Assembly (NCBI RefSeq): GCF_022695595.1
Contig: NZ_CP074380.1
Location: forward strand, 682,001-746,000
DNA: 64,000 nucleotides
DNA from: Streptomyces sp. MST-110588
GTDB lineage: Bacteria > Actinomycetota > Actinomycetes > Streptomycetales > Streptomycetaceae
Direction of reading: 5' to 3'
Below, one piece after another: positions 60,306 through 64,000 of this stretch. A program made the translations under genes and the position numbers. The notes beneath the pieces are model-generated. The model worked only from the letters and a program-made list of their open reading frames with translations. It was not told the origin of the DNA and searched no databases. Each line of letters begins with the position of its first letter. The first letter of the stretch is position 1.

Positions 60306-60464
60306 GTGACCTTAACCGGCTCGTTCCACGGCCTGCCTGTTGAACAACTGGCTTGTTCCGTACGGCCTCGGTGGAATTCCGGGCGTACGCCCCCTCGTAG
60401 GCCGGACGGCGGGCGCCGATGGGGAAGAAGAAGGGAGGGGGACCGTCGACGGGAGGCTGACTCC

Positions 60465-61106
60465 ATGGCCCAGGCACACCGTGACGAGAAGGCGCACGCC
60501 GCGCCCGTGGCAGGCGCGGCGGAGGTCACATCCGAAAAGCACGAGGAGTCCGCGACCTGTGAGCAGGACAGGCATCACAGGCATCACGGGCACCACGAGC
60601 GGTACGCGCTGTTCGGGACGGCCGAAACGTATCCGCGGTACGGCGGGCGGGCGGCACCCGGGACGGACGCGGACGGTCCCGTGTCCGGTCTCGCCGGTGA
60701 TCTCGCGTTGCCCATCGGGTGCGCGGCGTCCGCGCTGCTGATCGTCGCTCTGATGCTCACCGACGGCCGGGCGCACCTGTGGTGGTGTCTCGGGGCCTTC
60801 GCCCTGCTGTCCGCGCTGGTGGCCGCGCTGGGCCGGATGCGCTGGGCGCCCGCCGTCGCCGCGGTCTGCTGGCTCTTCTTCGACGGTTTCATCGTCAACC
60901 GGGACGCCGAACTCACCTGGAACCCCACCGGCCTGGAGAGCCTGGCCGTATTGCTGTTCACCGGCCTGACGGGGGCCGCCGCCACCGCCTTGGCGCACGC
61001 CGTCCGGCACGGCGCCCCGGCCCGTCACCGGTGGTCGCTGCGCGTGCGGCTCTCCCGCGCCGCACCGCCGGCGTCCGCCGAGCAGCCCGTGCCGCGCCTG
61101 CCCTGA
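60465..61106 (+). CDS. Membrane protein, DUF4118-like
   Basis: 213 residues, ATG at 60465 with GGGAGG upstream. A His-rich leader (DRHHRHHGHHERYALFG) precedes four hydrophobic helices (LALPIGCAASALLIVALML; LWWCLGAFALLSALVAALG; WAPAVAAVCWLFFDGFIVN; LESLAVLLFTGLTGAAATAL) like the four-helix sensor region of KdpD (DUF4118). There is no kinase domain. The function is unknown; the family name is a suggestion from pattern only. Confidence 0.6.
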   Translation: MAQAHRDEKAHAAPVAGAAEVTSEKHEESATCEQDRHHRHHGHHERYALFGTAETYPRYGGRAAPGTDADGPVSGLAGDLALPIGCAASALLIVALMLTDGRAHLWWCLGAFALLSALVAALGRMRWAPAVAAVCWLFFDGFIVNRDAELTWNPTGLESLAVLLFTGLTGAAATALAHAVRHGAPARHRWSLRVRLSRAAPPASAEQPVPRLP

Positions 61107-61185
61107 CCAGCCCGACGGGTCCGAGGGGTCCGACGGGTCCGACGAGCCCGACGGGTCCGATGAGCCTGACGGGACCGACGGGGCG
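61105..61185 (+). repeat. 9-bp tandem array, 9 units
   Basis: GACGGGTCC with variants (GACGAGCCC, GATGAGCCT, GACGGGACC) nine times without gap, beginning in the stop region of the membrane-protein gene and ending 137 bp before the kinase start. Confidence 0.88.
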
Positions 61186-61322
61186 ACAGGTGACGTAGAT
61201 ACACGGGTAACTCCCGGGAAAACAAGAATGCGGGTGCCGGACCGTGCCCGTTATCGTCGCCGGGACGCCGGTTCCGCACGTCACGTCCTGACCGTGAACA
61301 GCAACGAAAGGTGCGCGCAGCC

Positions 61323-61931
61323 ATGCCCACGCCCGGCCCCGCCTCTGTGCCCGCTCCCGGACCCGCCGCGTCCGGCACGCCGCATCCGGCGTGGGACCGG
61401 CCCGGCGTCGTGGTGATCACCGGCATCCAGGCGGCCGGGAAGTCGACCGTGGCCCAGGCCCTCGCCGAGCGGCTGAGCCGTTCTGTGCATCTGCGGGGCG
61501 ACACGTTCCGCCGTATGGTCGTCAACGGCGCGGTGCCCATGACACCCGACGCCGACGAGCGGGCGCTGGCCCAGCTCCGGCTGCGCCACCGGCTCACGGC
61601 GGTGAGTGCCGATCAGTACGCCTCCGAGGGCTTCACGGTCATCGCCCAGGACATCCTCCTCGGTGAGCATCTGCGCGAACTCACCGGGCAGATCAGGACC
61701 CGGCCGCTCGCGGTGGTGGTGCTGGCCCCCCGGCCGCCGGTCGTCGCGGCACGTGAGGCGGCCCGGCCCAAGACCGCCTACGGCGCCGACTGGAGCGTGG
61801 CGGACCTGGACCGGGGGCTGCGCGAGAGCACCCCGCGCATCGGCCTATGGCTGGACACCTCGGAGCAGACCGTCGCACAGACCGTGGAGGAGATCCTCGC
61901 CCGGGCCTGGACCGAGGGCGCCGTCGGCTGA
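61323..61931 (+). CDS. P-loop kinase / AAA-type nucleoside-triphosphate protein
   Basis: 202 residues from the ATG at 61323 (GTG at 61311 also possible). Walker A is ITGIQAAGKSTVAQALAERL near residue 35. The middle has DTFRRMVVNGAVPMTP and IAQDILLGEHLRE, and the end RIGLWLDTSEQTVAQTVEEILA resembles small kinases of the chloramphenicol-phosphotransferase/zeta-toxin-like or adenylylsulfate-kinase superfamily. Likely phosphorylates a small molecule; the substrate is unknown. It stands alone. Confidence 0.7.
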   Translation: MPTPGPASVPAPGPAASGTPHPAWDRPGVVVITGIQAAGKSTVAQALAERLSRSVHLRGDTFRRMVVNGAVPMTPDADERALAQLRLRHRLTAVSADQYASEGFTVIAQDILLGEHLRELTGQIRTRPLAVVVLAPRPPVVAAREAARPKTAYGADWSVADLDRGLRESTPRIGLWLDTSEQTVAQTVEEILARAWTEGAVG

Positions 61932-61950
61932 GCCCGGCCGCGCCCGGGAT

Positions 61951-62454
61951 TCAGTACCCCTTGGGCGGCCGGGTGGGATCCGCCTGTTGTACGCGGGCCG
62001 CGAAGTTGGAGCCGGACCGGTTGACCCCGTACCGGTCGCGTACGTAATGGACCGTCGCGGCCATGCACGCCTGGACGTCGTACGGGGTGCGGGCGGTCCC
62101 CTCGTGGTGGTACCTGGCGAAGGTCGGCGGTATGCACTGGGTGGCGCCGCGCGAGCAGTTCCGGGGGTGGCCGTCGGAGACGATGGGCCCCCGCGCGTTG
62201 GAGTCCGTGGTGTTCACCCGCCAGCGCGGGTCGTTGTAGGCCGATTCGCGCAGGGCGATGGTGAGCAGCGCCGGGATGCCGTACCGCGGGTCCATGCCCG
62301 TGAGTTCGCAGACCCGCCAGGCGTGCTCGCCCATGGCACGTTTCCCGGAACCGCCGTCGGGGTCGTCGTACTCGACCTCGGACAGGTCGAGCGGGTCCAC
62401 CCCTTGGTCGGTCCTCTCGTCGCCGGGCCGGTCGTCCGTCGTGTCACCGATCAC
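61951..62454 (-). CDS. Lytic-transglycosylase-like (SLT-fold) protein
   Basis: 167 residues from a GTG at 62454 with GGGGGA about 8 bases before it. The catalytic Glu pattern ALRESAYN (about residue 73) is followed by RGATQCIPPTFARYH and ACMAATVHYVRDRYGVN, the Q-I-P-x-T-F and A-A-x-x-Y-I-x-x-R-Y-G marks of lytic transglycosylases, also seen in phage tape measures. No signal peptide, so secretion by a non-Sec route, or a phage-like origin, is possible. Convergent with the kinase. Confidence 0.75.
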   Translation of the reverse strand: MIGDTTDDRPGDERTDQGVDPLDLSEVEYDDPDGGSGKRAMGEHAWRVCELTGMDPRYGIPALLTIALRESAYNDPRWRVNTTDSNARGPIVSDGHPRNCSRGATQCIPPTFARYHHEGTARTPYDVQACMAATVHYVRDRYGVNRSGSNFAARVQQADPTRPPKGY

Positions 62455-62660
62455 GTTCTTGTCCCCCGCTGCCCCCGATGCTGTCCCCAGTCTGCCCGAC
62501 GAGCGGCACCCCGAACCGCACGGGCGTACGGGATGTACGGGCCCATGGCGCACTCGGCACCGGGAGGGCGCGTATGTGATCGCGGGGCGCGTACGCGACC
62601 GGGAGGGCGTACGGCCCCGTAGGAAGCCGGTCCCGGCTCAGCCGCGCCGGCCCGGGGAGT

Positions 62661-63338
62661 TCAGGCCAGCGGGCTCCGGTCGAGGTTGGCCAGCAGATCC
62701 GCCGGGTCCTGGTAGACCGCGGCGGCGCCGGCCTCCTCCAGGTCGGCGCGGGGGATGCCGCCGGACAGGAGGGCAACGCGCTGGACCCCGGCCCGCGCGG
62801 CGGCTTTCATGTCCCACACCGTGTCACCGACGAAGACGGCGCAGGAGGCGGGCACCTGGGCCAGTTCGAGCGCCCGCTCCACCGGGTCGGGTGCCGGCTT
62901 GCCCTGGGCGACGTCATCGGAGCTGGCGGTCCCCGCGATGACGTCGTCGGCGTCGATGGCCCGCCGCAGCGCGGCGAGTTCGGACCCGTCGGCGGAGGTG
63001 GCCAGGACGATGCGCAGGCCGCGGTCGGCCAGTGCGCGCAGCAGGTCACCGGCGGCTTCCAGGGCGGGCAGCCGGTCGAAACAGGTGGCGTACAGGGCCT
63101 TGTGCGCGGAACTGATCGACCCGTCCTGGCCGGGGTCGCGGTCCGCGCCGAGTACGTGCTCGATGAGGTCCTCGGAGCCCAGGCCGATCGCCCGATGGAC
63201 GGCGCGCATCGGCACGTGGTGGCCCGCCTGGCGGAACGCCTCCCACCACGCCACGGTGTGCAGGTAGTTGGTGTCGACCAGGGTCCCGTCCACGTCGAAC
63301 AGGGCCGCCCGGTGCGCGGCGCCCGAAGTGTCCGCCAT
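62661..63338 (-). CDS. HAD-superfamily phosphatase (Gph-like)
   Basis: 225 residues, ATG at 63338. HAD motifs: I ALFDVDGTLVDTNYLH, II VLATSADGSE, III KPAPDPVERAL, IV FVGDTVWDMKAAARAGV. The cap with AIGLGSEDLIEHVLG is like the phosphoglycolate phosphatase/beta-phosphoglucomutase group. It hydrolyses a phosphomonoester in the cytoplasm; the substrate cannot be named. Alone on the minus strand. Confidence 0.9.
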   Translation of the reverse strand: MADTSGAAHRAALFDVDGTLVDTNYLHTVAWWEAFRQAGHHVPMRAVHRAIGLGSEDLIEHVLGADRDPGQDGSISSAHKALYATCFDRLPALEAAGDLLRALADRGLRIVLATSADGSELAALRRAIDADDVIAGTASSDDVAQGKPAPDPVERALELAQVPASCAVFVGDTVWDMKAAARAGVQRVALLSGGIPRADLEEAGAAAVYQDPADLLANLDRSPLA

Positions 63339-63419
63339 GTCTGTCACCACTCTCTCTTCTTCCGTGCGCCGCTCGTCCCTCGTTCCGCGCGGGCCCCTGG
63401 TCCGCGCGCCCCTCGGCCG

Positions 63420-64000
63420 TCAGGAGGACGACGGCGGATAGGGTCCGCTCTTCAACAGGCGTGCCAGGTGCGCCGTGTTGACGGCGAGGGTGCGGGTGGT
63501 CTTGGCGACCGCGCTCGGGGTCGCGTCCAGGTCCTGGTAGTCCGTGCCCTGCTGGGCCTCCCCGACCCAGTACGTGACGGCGCCGGGGGCGAGCGAGAAG
63601 CCGACATCGTTGAGCCCCTGGAAGAGGTCGGCGGAGACCTTGTGGGCGCCGTCCTCGTTGCCCACCACCGCCACGGCGGCGGCCTTCCCGTACGTCAGCA
63701 GCCGCCCCTCGTCGTCCGTCTCGGACAGTTCCGCGTCCAGGCGCTCAAGGACGCGCTGGGCGACGCTGGAGGGATGGCCCAGCCAGATGGGGGTCGCCAG
63801 GAGGAGGATGTCGGCGGCCTGGATCTTCTCCCGCAGGGCCGGCCAGGCGTCCCCCTCACCCATGTCGATCTGGACGCCGGGCCGGACGTCGTGGTCGGCG
63901 ACGCGGACGGTCTCGCCGTGGATGTCGAGGTCGGCGAAGGCCGCCATGACCTGTCTGGCCAGAAGGGCGCTGCTGGACGGGGACGGCGAAGGCCGGAGCG
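63420..64000 (-). CDS. NAD(P)H-dependent FMN reductase / flavodoxin-fold oxidoreductase, N-terminus outside window
   Basis: Residues up to the right edge are in frame: the visible part starts LRPSPSPSSSALLARQVMAAFADLDIHG and continues with VRVADHDVRPG and LLLATPIWLGHPSSVAQRVLERLD (flavodoxin FMN phosphate and ring sites), then AAVAVVGNEDGAHKVSADLFQGLNDVG. It reduces FMN or quinone-like substrates with NAD(P)H. The start codon lies past base 64000; an internal ATG at 63947 is not the true start because the sequence before it is conserved. Confidence 0.85.
   Translation of the reverse strand, partial: LRPSPSPSSSALLARQVMAAFADLDIHGETVRVADHDVRPGVQIDMGEGDAWPALREKIQAADILLLATPIWLGHPSSVAQRVLERLDAELSETDDEGRLLTYGKAAAVAVVGNEDGAHKVSADLFQGLNDVGFSLAPGAVTYWVGEAQQGTDYQDLDATPSAVAKTTRTLAVNTAHLARLLKSGPYPPSSS

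Noticed and set aside
61105..61185. CRISPR-like or iteron array
   Set aside because: 9-bp units with no spacers and many variants; no replication gene nearby. It is a simple tandem repeat.
1..64000. tRNA genes or a mobile-element boundary
   Set aside because: I looked for T-loop-like GGTTCGANTCC segments and for transposase or integrase motifs on both strands and found none that hold up.

Overview
The window looks like chromosome of a high-GC actinomycete, most likely Streptomyces. Base composition is strongly G+C-rich and third codon positions are almost all G or C. GTG and TTG starts are common, genes are chained by ATGA/GTGA overlaps, and several genes are preceded by a TANNNT box only 5-8 bases from the start codon with no ribosome binding site, as in leaderless actinobacterial messages. 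I count 57 protein genes, two cut by the window ends. I see no tRNA, rRNA, CRISPR array or insertion sequence.

Layout. 0-9.4 kb: acyl-CoA metabolism (thiolase, DUF35 protein, crotonase, acyl-CoA ligase, phenylacetate-CoA ligase) with a cytochrome P450, a SUKH protein and an alpha/beta hydrolase. 9.6-15.4 kb: a probable terpenoid locus, with a squalene-hopene-cyclase-like gene facing an operon for a polyprenyl diphosphate synthase, a UbiA-superfamily membrane protein carrying the NxxxGxxxD motif of UbiA-type terpene cyclases, and a two-gene ABC exporter. 15.9-25.5 kb: VOC protein, two more acyl-CoA ligases, a secreted penicillin-acylase-family Ntn hydrolase, a nitronate-monooxygenase-like flavoprotein and an FAD amine-oxidase/desaturase-like protein. 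25.6-38.7 kb: Ser/Thr kinase with a kinesin-light-chain-type TPR tail, selenium-binding-protein homologue, acyl-CoA dehydrogenase, CpdA-like phosphodiesterase, MocR regulator, DUF2243/CtaG membrane pair, Mut7-C protein, MEDS/HATPase regulator and a DUF1963 protein. 38.8-45.5 kb: TetR-MFS efflux operon with visible operators, a cyclic-nucleotide-binding protein, a small DUF protein, two secreted ricin-fold proteins and an ArsR-like regulator. 45.9-53.5 kb: PTS-type dihydroxyacetone kinase operon dhaKLM, then a three-gene formate dehydrogenase (Cys type, NrfD anchor). 53.5-59.5 kb: isochorismatase-family protein, SigB/F-type sigma factor and a reduced Mrp-type cation/proton antiporter operon. 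59.7-64 kb: DinB-like protein, membrane protein, P-loop kinase, lytic-transglycosylase-like protein, HAD phosphatase and a flavodoxin-fold reductase cut by the end.

Two window-wide oddities matter. First, six genes are out of frame at eleven places. Every break is repaired by adding one G (or C) to a G/C run, which points to homopolymer undercalling rather than true gene decay. Second, short tandem repeats (6-27 bp units, usually a multiple of 3) sit at gene ends, in intergenic gaps and as low-complexity inserts inside otherwise conserved enzymes.
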